DNA from: CAVQCX01 sp963775335
GTDB lineage: Bacteria; Pseudomonadota; Gammaproteobacteria; Chromatiales; Chromatiaceae
Length of the DNA: 64,000 nucleotides
Reading direction: 5' to 3'
Assembly (NCBI GenBank): GCA_963775335.1
Contig: CAVZIJ010000001.1
Coordinates: forward strand, 1-64,000
A model generated the notes under the pieces. It searched no databases. It worked only from the letters and a program-made list of their open reading frames with translations, and was not told the origin of the DNA. The translations under genes were made by a program, and so were the position numbers. This document shows positions 1 to 8,367 of this stretch, in pieces; position 1 is the first letter of the stretch; every line of letters begins with the position of its first letter.

Positions 1-1489
1 CGACGGACGCACCCCCCGGAGACGATCCGCAACTTCTTCGAGTTCCAGCAGGAGAAGAACAACGTTCTGATCCTGTCGGGCAACGACAGCCACCTCGCGA
101 ACGAGGTGGAGGCGCGACTGCGGGAGCTGTACGCCGTCGAGAAGATCCATGCCAACCTCAAGCCCGGCGACACCCTGTACGAAGAGGCCCGCGACAAGCT
201 CGAAGAGCTGGCCGAGCGCTTCACCAAAGCGGTCTCTGGCGCCTACAACCGGCTGTTCTTCCCCGGGGGCGCCGGGAGTGATCACGGTGAGCTGGTCATG
301 GCCACCATCGACAACGGCTTGAGCTTTGGTGAAGGCGAGCATGCCGCAGAGGCCCAGATCGAGAAGCTCCTGGCCAGTGGACGCTGCGACAACAAGCTCG
401 CCCTGGATATGGCCGACGAGCTGCCGGCCTACTGGGCCATGGCCGAGACCTACCTGTGGTCCGCCAAGGACCGCCGTATCCCCTGGAGAGATCTGGTGAT
501 GCGCGCCAAGACCGATCCACCTGGCCCTGGATGCCCGGGGCAAGGGGGTTAGAGATGCTGCGCGACGAGGCCCTCAAACAGGGCCGCTGGCGCCAGACCC
601 CCGAAGGTCACATCGAGAAGGGGCCGTTTCCGGCCGAAAGGACCTCGGTGAATGTCACACCGCTCGGGACCAACCGCGACAGCGGCGAGACCAGCCTGTC
701 GCTCACCCCGCGCAACGCCGGCGATAGCCCGCGCGTCTATGTCGGCAAGAGCGCCGCGGTGTCCGCTCAGGACGACCAGGTCCACGACCTCGAGGACTAC
801 CGCACCGACGCCGCGACCCTGTACTTCATCGCGGTCGATAGCGCCGGCAAGTACCAGGTCGGCGAGCCGACCCGCTGGACCGCGGACCTCACCGTCCGCC
901 ACGAGGTCCACAAGGTCGCCGACACCCGCAAGGTCGAGCTGCGCTGCACCCCGGCGGCGGAGCTGCGCTACACCCTGGACGGCACCAACCCCAAGGAGGG
1001 CACGCTCTACGCCCAACCCTTCGCGGTGCCGGCCAAGGGCTGCACCATCCTCATCGCGGCCAAGGCCGGCGAGGTGGAGAAGAGCGCCAAGATCCAGATC
1101 CCGTCCGATGGCGACGACCGCGTCATCATCGACGACCGCAAGCCGGCGCGGCTCGCTGCGTCCAAGCGGGTCTCTACGACACCACAGACAAGGTGTTCAA
1201 CTTCATTCAGCGCTTCAAGGATCGCTGCGACACCCTGCTGCGTGGGGTTCAGATCATCCTGGGCGAAGGCGAGAGCGCGGTTCAGATCCGCTTCAACGAC
1301 CGCGAGCTCACAGCCGCCGCTATCGAGACCGCGATCCGTGGCATTCGGGCGGCGCTGGGGGACGAGCAGGCCGCGGTGCAGATCCTGATCAGGGGCGGCG
1401 TCTCCTTTGGGGACGGATTTGCGCTCAAGGAGTTTGCCGAGGTGGCCGGCTTCGGGCTGACATCGGGCGACGTGATCCAGGAGGAATGA
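1..1489 (+). pseudogene. DUF499-family P-loop ATPase, C-terminal part, frameshifted
   Basis: The window opens inside a long gene. Frame 1 is open from base 1 to about 518 and carries LILSGNDSHLANEV and a charged helical stretch, as in the C-terminal half of DUF499 ATPases of defence loci. A short frame-2 piece (about 519-550, LALDARGKGV) leads to frame 3 (EMLRDEALKQGRWRQ, to about 1150), and the end is again in frame 2 (LYDTTDKVFNFIQRF to the stop at 1487-1489). Three shifts are needed to read one protein, so this copy is broken or the assembly has indels. The Walker motifs lie upstream of the window. DUF499, DUF3780, DUF1156 and PLD-helicase genes are known to recur together in bacterial defence islands, and the other three follow here. 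The exact role of DUF499 is not established; the family assignment is from recognition of the C-terminal pattern. Confidence 0.6.
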
Positions 1490-1494
1490 AGAGT

Positions 1495-1521
1495 CTCTCA
1501 CGGAGGCACGGAGACACGGAG
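1495..1521 (+). repeat. cacggaga-period repeat
   Basis: Six bases after the ATPase stop comes ctctcacggaggcacggag followed by one more 8-base unit, the same simple repeat seen at 1929-1963, 3517-3543, 3845-3880, 4174-4202 and 7351-7374. It lies just before the start of the GxxExxY gene. Confidence 0.8.
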
Positions 1522-1535
1522 ATTGCGAAGCAACG

Positions 1536-1919
1536 ATGAATGAGAACGAGATCGGAGCCAACATCGTTGACTGTGCTGTAAAACTGCACATGCGCCTGGG
1601 ACCAGGGCTCTTGGAAAGCGTCTACGAGGCCGTATTGGCCTATGAGCTCGAAAAGCTGGGTTTGAGTGTTGAGCGGCAGGTGCCTATTTCAATCGTCTAC
1701 GATGACATTCGATTTGAAGAGGGTTTCCGAGCCGATTTGATCGTCAACGGCAAGGTTATCCTGGAGCTCAAGTCGGTCGAGCGCGTCACGAATGCGCACA
1801 AGAAGCAGCTGCTCACCTACCTGCGCCTGACGGGCATGAAGGTCGGATATCTTCTGAACTTCGGTGAAGCCCTGATGAAGGACGGCATCACGCGCATCAT
1901 CCACGGACGAATCCAATGA
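1536..1919 (+). CDS. GxxExxY protein (PDDEXK-like nuclease fold)
   Basis: A complete 127-residue protein. The family signature G-x-x-E-x-x-Y is at residues 24-30 (GLLESVY), and a PDDEXK-type core is visible as D67 followed by E77-L-K79 in VILELKSVE. Length and motifs match the GxxExxY family (PDDEXK_3), small proteins of unknown biological role that are frequent in environmental proteobacteria and often embedded in short repeats. Here the gene is bracketed by cacggaga repeats on both sides (1495-1521 and 1929-1963), and it lies between two parts of the defence island rather than being an obvious member of it. Nuclease activity is inferred from the fold only. Confidence 0.85.
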   Translation: MNENEIGANIVDCAVKLHMRLGPGLLESVYEAVLAYELEKLGLSVERQVPISIVYDDIRFEEGFRADLIVNGKVILELKSVERVTNAHKKQLLTYLRLTGMKVGYLLNFGEALMKDGITRIIHGRIQ

Positions 1920-1928
1920 CGAGGAATT

Positions 1929-2080
1929 CTCTCACGGAGACACGGAGACACGGAGACACGGAGAAGAGCATCGGTTATTCAAGAACTGTTTTTCTTGCTT
2001 GTTGCTCAACCGGAAGGAAACAGATGCCCCGAGCCAATTCGCTCTCACTCTTTTTTCATCCTCCGTGCCTCCGTGAGAGA
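1929..2080. repeat. Direct and inverted cacggaga repeat pair
   Basis: At 1929-1963 the run ctctcacggagacacggag continues for four 8-base units. At 2061-2080 the reverse complement appears (ctccgtgcctccgtgagaga). The two arms could form a stem with a 97-base AT-richer loop. The right arm ends 8 bases before the GTG start of the DUF3780 gene, so a hairpin here could affect its translation; that is inference. Confidence 0.75.
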
Positions 2081-2088
2081 ACATTCAA

Positions 2089-2682
2089 GTGAGCCGGCCT
2101 GAGCGCGTCGGGTACGCCCACCGCACCCTGGGCTTCGGTGTTCCGGCGACCTCCGATCCCCACCATTTCGTGGTCCAGATCGCGCGTGGCAACGCGGCGC
2201 CGGTGTTGATCTGTGAACACCTGGGGATGGGCTCCGAGACCGCCCGGGAGCAGGTCATCGACCGCGTCCTGCTGGAGCGGCACCGCTGGACGGCCATTCG
2301 TGCCGAGGTGCAACGCGCCTTCAATGCGCGGCTCAACGAGCACAACCTGGCCATCGGCACCTGGAAGGTCGGGGACACCCCGGTGGACCGCCTGCTTGGC
2401 AAGGAACTGTGCGTCCTGGCCTGGGCTATCGAGCGGCTGGAGCCCGAGAAGATCCGCATCGCCGTGCGAAACTGGCTCGCGCTGCGGCCGGAGGAGCGCT
2501 GGTGGCTGTTCGGCATGACCGCCATGGCGACCGGCAGTGTTCGTGACGCGGACAATGGCTGGCGGGTCGCCCTGCGCTATGCCCTGGGGGATGTGGCCCA
2601 GAACGAGCTGCTGAAGCCCCGGCGCCTGTCGGGCGACGAGGGGCAGGGGGGACGGGCAACACTTCCGCTGTTCGAGGACTGA
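2089..2682 (+). CDS. DUF3780 defence-island protein
   Basis: A 197-residue protein starting at GTG 2089. The N-terminal GYAHRTLGFGVPA and the central GTWKVGDTPVDRLLGKEL and VRNWLALRPEERWWLF stretches agree with the DUF3780 family, about 190 residues long, which is found almost only beside DUF499 ATPases, DUF1156 methyltransferases and PLD/SNF2 helicases. No catalytic motif is evident, so a structural or specificity role is possible but unproven. The gene is intact, unlike its neighbours on both sides. Its upstream region is a repeat hairpin and no convincing Shine-Dalgarno sequence is seen. Confidence 0.75.
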   Translation: MSRPERVGYAHRTLGFGVPATSDPHHFVVQIARGNAAPVLICEHLGMGSETAREQVIDRVLLERHRWTAIRAEVQRAFNARLNEHNLAIGTWKVGDTPVDRLLGKELCVLAWAIERLEPEKIRIAVRNWLALRPEERWWLFGMTAMATGSVRDADNGWRVALRYALGDVAQNELLKPRRLSGDEGQGGRATLPLFED

Positions 2683-2717
2683 CCCAGGAGAGGGCAAGCC
2701 TCAGACAGTGGCCGGGA

Positions 2718-2753
2718 TTGACTCGTGCCCGGGGGCGCAACCAATATGGTTGC
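2718..2753 (+). promoter_or_regulatory. Promoter and overlapping palindrome of the FitA/FitB-like module
   Basis: TTGACT (2718-2723) and CAATAT (2742-2747) are spaced by 18 bases. The -10 box overlaps an inverted repeat GCAACC-aatat-GGTTGC (2737-2753), a likely operator for the ribbon-helix-helix antitoxin encoded 29 bases downstream. Toxin-antitoxin operons of this type are normally autorepressed; binding here is inferred from position and symmetry. Confidence 0.5.
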
Positions 2754-2781
2754 AACCAAGCCGATCAGCGGGGTCGATCCC

Positions 2782-3072
2782 ATGCCATCGCTCACCCTGA
2801 AGGATATTCCGATCCCGTTGATGGAGCGGTTGCGTGCACGCGCGGCCACCGATCGGCGAAGCCTGAACCGCGAGGCGATCCTGCTGCTGGAGCAGGCCCT
2901 TGCTTCCGACGCCGGCACAGTCCCCGCGAGCCTCGTCGCGCCCGAGCGGGATGCGCAGCTTGTCGCCTGGGAGCGATTGGGTGGCCGCTGGCCCGGCGGC
3001 GATGCGGCGCTGGATACCATGGTCTCGGACATCTACGATGCACGTACCGAAGGCCGCGAGGTCGATCTGTGA
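2782..3072 (+). CDS. FitA/VapB-like ribbon-helix-helix antitoxin
   Basis: A 96-residue protein from ATG 2782. The start MPSLTLKDIPIPLMERLRAR and the following DRRSLNREAILLLEQAL form a short beta strand and two helices, the N-terminal DNA-binding pattern of FitA-type antitoxins; the acidic C-terminus would wrap the toxin. The stop TGA overlaps the GTG start of the PIN toxin (3069), typical of translationally coupled TA pairs. An earlier in-frame ATG at 2746 lies within the presumed operator and is therefore less likely. Confidence 0.8.
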   Translation: MPSLTLKDIPIPLMERLRARAATDRRSLNREAILLLEQALASDAGTVPASLVAPERDAQLVAWERLGGRWPGGDAALDTMVSDIYDARTEGREVDL

Positions 3073-3509
3073 AGGTGGTGGACACGGACGTCTGCGTCGA
3101 GATCCTGCGTGGTAATCCGCGGGTGCTGCAGTGGCGCCGGCACACCAGCTCACGGGTCGTCACCACTTGGATCACGGCCTGCGAGCTGGAATACGGCGCC
3201 GCCAAGTCTGCGGAGCCCGACCAGGCCCGCTCGCTGGTCGCGGACCTCTTGAGCACGCTCGACATTGTTGGGCTGGATCGACCGGCAGCTCGGCAGTTCG
3301 GCCAACACAAGGCCGCCCTGCGCCGCGCCGGCGAGACCCTTGCCGATGCCGACCTGATGATCGCGACCATCGCCCTCGCCCGCGGTGCCGAGCTGGCAAC
3401 CGGCAACCTCCGACACTTCCGCCGATTTCCGGGCCTGCCCCTGGAAGACTGGATTCGCCAGCCGCCACCGGAGCGGCAGGGCCCAGACCACGACTCATAT
3501 CAACGATGA
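3069..3509 (+). CDS. PIN-domain ribonuclease toxin (FitB/VapC-like)
   Basis: A 146-residue PIN protein with a GTG start at 3069. Acidic active-site positions are visible: D5 and D7 in VVDTDV, E39 in TACELEYG, D93/D95 in LADADLMIA, and the terminal TGNLRHF motif near residue 113. PIN toxins cleave RNA with Mg2+ or Mn2+; the target of this one is unknown. It is coupled to the antitoxin by a 4-base overlap. The last 15 residues (after EDWIRQPPPE) run towards the repeat-rich region and may not be native. Confidence 0.82.
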   Translation: MKVVDTDVCVEILRGNPRVLQWRRHTSSRVVTTWITACELEYGAAKSAEPDQARSLVADLLSTLDIVGLDRPAARQFGQHKAALRRAGETLADADLMIATIALARGAELATGNLRHFRRFPGLPLEDWIRQPPPERQGPDHDSYQR

Positions 3510-3700
3510 AGAATGCCTCTCACGGAGACACGGAGACACGGAGCAAGAAAGGAAAGAGACGGGCGGTGTTCGAGTTTCTTCTTTGCGTCTCCGTGTCTCC
3601 GTGAGCGCTCATTATTCTGGAATTGCAGGTCAATGACGACTCAAGTACGGACCAATCCGGCGGACGAGGAACGCAGGCTTCAGCCCTTTGCGCTGAAGCG

Positions 3701-3816
3701 CGTAGGTCGGGTTAGGCGCGCGTGTGAGAGGCCGGAGTACTTGGATGGCTGCGACGCGCACCGTAACCCGACGCGTGCCGCGACTGTCGGGTTATGCTGC
3801 GCTAACCCGACCTACG
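3701..3816. repeat. 116-bp inverted-repeat element, copy 1
   Basis: Bounded by cgtaggtcgggttag and its inverted copy ctaacccgacctacg, with further internal cgggtta/taacccg pairs. It directly follows codon 22 of the duplicated methyltransferase start (after FALK). This looks like a small palindromic intergenic repeat without coding capacity. Confidence 0.8.
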
Positions 3817-4033
3817 ATCTCATATCAACGATGAAGAATGCCTCTCACGGAGACACGGAGACACGGAGACACGGAGCAAGAAAGGAAAGAGACGGGCGGT
3901 GTTCGAATTTCTTCTTTGCGTCTCCGTGTCTCCGTGAGCGCTCATTATTCTGGAATTGCAGGTCAATGACGACTCAAGTACGGACCAATTCGGCGGACGA
4001 GGAACGCAGGCTTCAGCCCTTTGCGCTGAAGCG

Positions 4034-4149
4034 CGTAGGTCGGGTTAGGCGCGCGTGTCAGAGGCCGGAGTACTTGGATGGCTGCGACGCGCACCGTAAC
4101 CCGACGCGTGCCGCGACTGTCGGGTTATGCTGCGCTAACCCGACCTACG
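4034..4149. repeat. 116-bp inverted-repeat element, copy 2
   Basis: Nearly identical to 3701-3816, with the same cgtaggtcgggttag ends and at the same place in the second duplication unit. It is absent from the third unit, where the reading frame continues into the gene. Confidence 0.8.
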
Positions 4150-4290
4150 ATCTCATATCAACGATGAAGAATGCCTCTCACGGAGACACGGAGACACGGA
4201 GCAAGACAGGAAAGAGACGGGCGGTGTTCGAATTTCTTCTTTGCGTCTCCGTGTCTCCGTGAGAGCTCATTATTCTGGAATTGCAGGTCA

Positions 4291-7200
4291 ATGACGAGTC
4301 AAGTACGGACCAATCCGGCGGACGAGGAACGCAGGCTTCAGCCCTTTGCGCTGAAGGACGCCCCAGCGCTGATCGAGGCGGTGTTTCCGGCGCAGAAGGT
4401 CTCATTCGAGGCCCAGCGCGAGCGCAAGGCCGGCGCGGGTCAGACGCTGACGGCGCTTGGCTCCTACTGGAAGGGGCGCAAACCGCTGATCCTGGTGCGG
4501 GCCATTCTGCTTGGCAGCCTGCTGCCGCAGACCGACGACGCCGAGAAGGACCTGGAGATCTTCGAGAAACTGATGGCCTTCGACGAGGGCGGACTGGCGC
4601 GGCGTGAGCCGAAGATCAGCCCGGCGGAGATTGCCCGCCGTATAGAGCTGGCGAACCCTGTAGTTGGTTCGCGGCCACGTTCAAGGGCGGTGCCGAGGAT
4701 GCCGAGGAAATCGAAGGCGCGCAGTTTCCGCTGGATGTCGAAGATTACCCCGGACTGACTATCCGTTGGCGGCGGGGCATCGACGAGGCCGACAAGCTGA
4801 AACTCCTGGCCAAGGCCCTCGCGACCTACCCCACCTACGAGGAGCGCGCCGGGCTCTGCAAGCGACCAGAGGATCTGGATCAGACTGCCCTCTACGCCCC
4901 GATCTGGCCTGCCGTGAACGCCCATCTGGGGCACCTGGGCATCAAGGCCCACTCCCACCAGGAGCTGGTCGAGCAACTGGGCATCCTGCGCTACGGCCAC
5001 AGGCCGCGGGTCGGAGACACCTTCTGCGGCGGCGGCTCCATCCCCTTCGAGGCTGCCCGGCTGGGCTGCAACGTCTATGCCTCGGACCTCAACCCCATCG
5101 CCTGCATGCTGACCTGGGGGGCGCTGAACATCATCGGCGCCTCGCCGGAGAAGCGCGCCGAGATCGAGCGGGCACAACGGGAGGTCGCCGAAGCAGTGGA
5201 CCGGGAGATCACGGCGCTCGGTATCGAGCACGACAGCCAGGGGAACCGGGCCAAGGCCTATCTCTATTGTCTGGAGACCCGCTGCCCGGAGACCGGCTGG
5301 ATGGTGCCGATGGCGCCGAGTTGGGTTATCTCAAAGACGCGCAGCGTCGTTGCAAAGCTCGTCCCCGATCACGGGAACAAGCGCTTCGACATCCAGATAC
5401 TGACCGGCGTGTCCGCCGCCGACATGAAAGCGGCCGAGCAGGGGACGGTCCGAGACGGAAATCTGGTCTACGAGCTGGAACGTAAGACCTACCGCACGCC
5501 CATCAAGACACTGCGCGGGGACTATCGGGATGCCGACGGGAACATTGCGAACCGACTGCGCCGCTGGGGGAAGAACGACTTCAAGCCGCGTGCAGACGAC
5601 ATCTTTCAGGAACGGCTCTATTGCATTCAATGGATCACCCGGCAGTCCCTCGACAGGCCCCGGCCAGAAACATTTTTTTCGGCCGTGGCTGCTGCGGACC
5701 TCGAACGAGAGGGCCGGGTAGATGCAATCGTCTCCGAAAACCTTACCAGTTGGCAGGCCGAGGGGTATGTTCCGGATATGGCCATCGAAGTTGGCGGGCC
5801 TCCGCGTTACCAAGGTCGCGATCTTGTTATCGCCAGAGGTTGGAACACCTGGCACCACTTATTCACTCCGAGGCAGTTGCTGACGCACTCTCTCTTTCGT
5901 CAGGTTTCAAAAGCTCCGTCAACGTTTCTTCTGACGCCGAGAGGATTAGATTATGCTTCGCGGTTATGCCGTTGGGACGCGGGTCACGCGGGTTCAAGTC
6001 CGCAGGCCATGGGAACCTTCACCAATCAAGCGCTGAACACTATCTATAACTTTGGCGCCAAGAGTGCATCACATCTTTGTTCTCTCGCCCGTGCGCCCGC
6101 ACCACACTATGCCATCGAATCCGAAACGGTGACTGTCACGAGACCGGCGAATTTGCTTCAGGCAGTATCGGATATCTGGGTAACCGATCCTCCCTACGCC
6201 GACGCAGTGATGTACCACGAAATCACCGAATACTTCATCGCCTGGCTCCGTAAGAACCCACCGCCGCCCTTCGACCAATGGACCTGGGATTCCCGCCGCG
6301 ACCTCGCCATCAAGGGCTCCGGCGACGACTTCCGCCGCGGCATGGTGGACGCCTACAAGGCCATGACCGTCCACATGCCGGACAACGGCATGCAATGCGT
6401 GATGTTCACGCACCAGGACACCGGCGTCTGGTCCGACATGGTGGGGATCTTCTGGGCCTCGGGGCTCCAGGTGGTCGGGGCCTGGTATATCGCCACCGAG
6501 ACCACCTCGGAGCTGAAGAAAGGCGGCTACGTACAGGGGACCGTGATCCTCATGCTGCGCAAGCGCCTGGCAGGTGAGCGCCCCGGCTTCAAGCAGCGCA
6601 TCCTACCCGAGGTGAAGCGGGAGGTGGACGCCCAGATCCGGCAGATGCTGCACTTGAACACCGAGACCGAGGCCCGGATGGGAACGCCGGTGTTCAACGA
6701 CTCCGACCTGCAGATGGCCGGGTACGCGGCGGCACTCAAAGTCCTGACCGGCTACACCAGCATCGGCGGCGAGGACGTGACGGCCTTTGCCCTGCGCCCG
6801 CGGCGCAAGGGGGAGTCCACGGTGGTCGACGAGATCGTCGAGCAGGCCGCAGAGACCGCCAACAGCCTGCTGGTCCCGGAGGGGCTGGACCGCGAGACCT
6901 GGGCGGCCATCGGCGGCATCCAGCGCTTTTATCTGCGCATGCTGGACATGGAGACGACCGGGGCGTCGAAGCTCGACAACTACCAGAACTTCGCCAAGGC
7001 CTTCCGGGTGCAGGACTACGCGGCGGTGATGGCCAGCATCAAGCCCAACGCGGCGCGCCTGAAGTCCGTCACCGAGCTAAAGCCGCGCGATCTCACCGAC
7101 CGCACCGAGATCGGCCCGACGCCCATCGGGGCGCTGATCGTCGCCATCCAGGAGCTCTTGGCCGAGAAGGAGCCGGAGGTGGTGATGGCCAACCTGCGCG

Positions 7201-7340
7201 ACGCCGTTGTTGACTACCTGCACCGGCGACCGCTGCTGATCGACATGGCCGGGTTTCTCGCCGCCAAGTCCCGCGCCCCCGAGATACGCCGCGCCGCCGA
7301 GGCCATCGCCAGCCGCATCCGCCACCAGCGGTTACAATGA
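4291..7340 (+). CDS. DUF1156 DNA methyltransferase (one frameshift near 4660)
   Basis: A large DNA methylase of the COG1743 type. The start ATG 4291 gives MTSQVRTNPADEERR in frame 1, open to about 4660; the protein then continues in frame 3 (SWFAATFKGGAEDAEE) to the stop at 7338-7340, together about 1,015 residues. From the internal ATG at 4914, 808 residues are uninterrupted. They hold the SAM-binding motif DTFCGGGSIPFEA near residue 35, a short Cys pair region (YCLETRCPETGW) recalling the zinc ribbon of the family, and the catalytic DPPY at residues 425-428 in VTDPPYADAVMYHE, typical of N6-adenine or N4-cytosine transfer. Together with DUF499, DUF3780 and the PLD helicase this is the modification component of the island. 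The single shift would inactivate the full-length product unless it is a sequencing error or is bypassed. Confidence 0.85.
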
Positions 7341-7350
7341 GTAAATGCTG

Positions 7351-7374
7351 TCACGGAGACACGAAGGTACGGAG
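7351..7374 (+). repeat. Degenerate cacggaga repeat
   Basis: tcacggagacacgaaggtac continues to the ATG of the DUF2283 gene, the same family as the repeats further left but decayed. It lies 11 bases after the methyltransferase stop. Confidence 0.6.
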
Positions 7375-7575
7375 ATGAGGATCGTATATTATGAAGAGGA
7401 TGACATCCTGTTCATCGAGATCTCGAAGGGCACCATTCTGCGCGATGAGTCTGTGGGCTGGAACATTAACCTTGGCTATACGGCCGATGGGGTTGGCGAG
7501 ATTACCATCCTGGATGCGCAGAAGAGCGGAATTTACCCTCTGCAGATCGAGCGGGTGGTTACAGATGCCGCCTAA
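7375..7575 (+). CDS. DUF2283 family protein
   Basis: A 66-residue protein, MRIVYYEEDDILFIEIS onward, with the alternating strand pattern and the D-x-L-x-I-x-I start of DUF2283 proteins. These are small proteins of unknown function, often next to toxin-antitoxin genes. The start at 7375 was preferred over one 30 bases earlier because the earlier codons are repeat sequence. It precedes a second TA pair by 79 bases. Confidence 0.7.
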   Translation: MRIVYYEEDDILFIEISKGTILRDESVGWNINLGYTADGVGEITILDAQKSGIYPLQIERVVTDAA

Positions 7576-7597
7576 CGGCGCATCCCGCTGTTCGGGG

Positions 7598-7627
7598 CTT
7601 GCTCCCACGCTGGTGCGTGGGAGCAAG
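7598..7627. repeat. Perfect 13-bp stem hairpin
   Basis: cttgctcccacgc and gcgtgggagcaag flank the loop tggt. It sits 22 bases after the DUF2283 stop. There is no T tract on either side, so it is more likely a dispersed palindromic repeat than an intrinsic terminator. Confidence 0.7.
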
Positions 7628-7654
7628 AAGCAACAGTGAAAACAGGTATCCATC

Positions 7655-7888
7655 ATGGCTACATCTATACAAATCGTACAGACCTTGATGAAGAAGATTC
7701 AGGCGCTTCCGCGTGAGCGTATTGCCGAAGTTGAGGATTTTGTTGACTTCCTGAAGACGCGAGCGAAGCGCCGAAAGGTAATGGCCGTGGACAAGTCTCC
7801 TCTGGATTTTCCTGTGGATGACCTCGGTCCCTGGCCAGAGAGTTTGAGCTTGCGTCGAGAGCATATGTACGGCGATGACGGACGCTGA
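7655..7888 (+). CDS. Antitoxin, DUF2281/VapB-like
   Basis: A 77-residue protein. The N-terminal half (IVQTLMKKIQALPRERIAE followed by VEDFVDFLKTR) is the helical pattern of DUF2281-type antitoxins, followed by a proline-rich acidic tail that would contact a toxin. The stop overlaps the following PIN gene by 14 bases. No separate promoter is evident other than the region holding the hairpin at 7598-7627. Confidence 0.75.
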   Translation: MATSIQIVQTLMKKIQALPRERIAEVEDFVDFLKTRAKRRKVMAVDKSPLDFPVDDLGPWPESLSLRREHMYGDDGR

Positions 7889-8321
7889 GCCGCTGTTTGT
7901 CGATACCAATGTCCTGATCTACGCCAATGTGGCGATGGCGCCGTTCCACGGAGCAGCGCTCAAGTCGCTTCAGGATGCCTATCAGACCGGGCGGCGTCTT
8001 TGGATCAGTCGGCAGGTCTTGCGTGAGTTCACCGCCGCGCGCACCCGCCCACAGACATTCGCCCAGCCGTCTACGCCGGATGTCGTGATCGAGCGGGTGC
8101 GGTATCTGGAGGAACGGTTTCAAGTGGCGGACGATACCGCCGCCGTGACCGAGCAGCTCATCAAGTTGATGGCGGGTTTCGAGATCGGCGGGAAGCAAGT
8201 CCACGACGCGAATATCGTCGCCACCATGCTGGCTTACGGTATTCCCTGTCTATTGACGCACAACACCAAGGACTTCGAGCGGTTTGCGGATGTGATCGAG
8301 ATTTCAGGGATCCTGGTATGA
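7875..8321 (+). CDS. PIN-domain toxin
   Basis: A 148-residue PIN protein. FVDTNVLIYA gives the first catalytic aspartate (D10) and N12; an acidic position follows in VLREFTAAR, then HDANIVATML, and LLTHNTKDFERF near the C-terminus. Metal-dependent RNase activity is expected from the family. With the 77-residue antitoxin it forms the second TA module of the island. Its last codons lie directly before the helicase gene. Confidence 0.82.
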   Translation: MTDAEPLFVDTNVLIYANVAMAPFHGAALKSLQDAYQTGRRLWISRQVLREFTAARTRPQTFAQPSTPDVVIERVRYLEERFQVADDTAAVTEQLIKLMAGFEIGGKQVHDANIVATMLAYGIPCLLTHNTKDFERFADVIEISGILV

Positions 8322-8367
8322 CCAACCGCTGGGGTGACTTCAAGCAGGCCCCCAAGCTTCTGGTTGA

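Larger units (their letters stand above)
3494..4356 (+). repeat. Tandem duplication containing the 5' end of the DUF1156 gene
   Basis: Two full units start at 3494 (325 bp) and 3819 (333 bp, longer by exactly one 8-base unit), and a partial third starts at 4152. Each begins ctcatatcaacgatgaagaa, continues through a direct cacggaga array and its inverted copy (for example 3517-3543 and 3589-3605), and then an ATG (3633, 3966, 4291) with the first 22 codons of the methyltransferase. In the first two units the coding sequence stops there and is followed by a 116-bp inverted-repeat element; only the third runs into the real gene. No other gene is visible between 3510 and 4290. Confidence 0.9.

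Noticed and set aside
3494..4265. Possible CRISPR array
   Set aside because: The repeat period is 8 bases within arrays and 325-333 bases between units, with no unique spacers of constant length; no cas genes.
7598..7627. Intrinsic terminator
   Set aside because: Perfect stem but no T tract on either strand; treated as a palindromic repeat.
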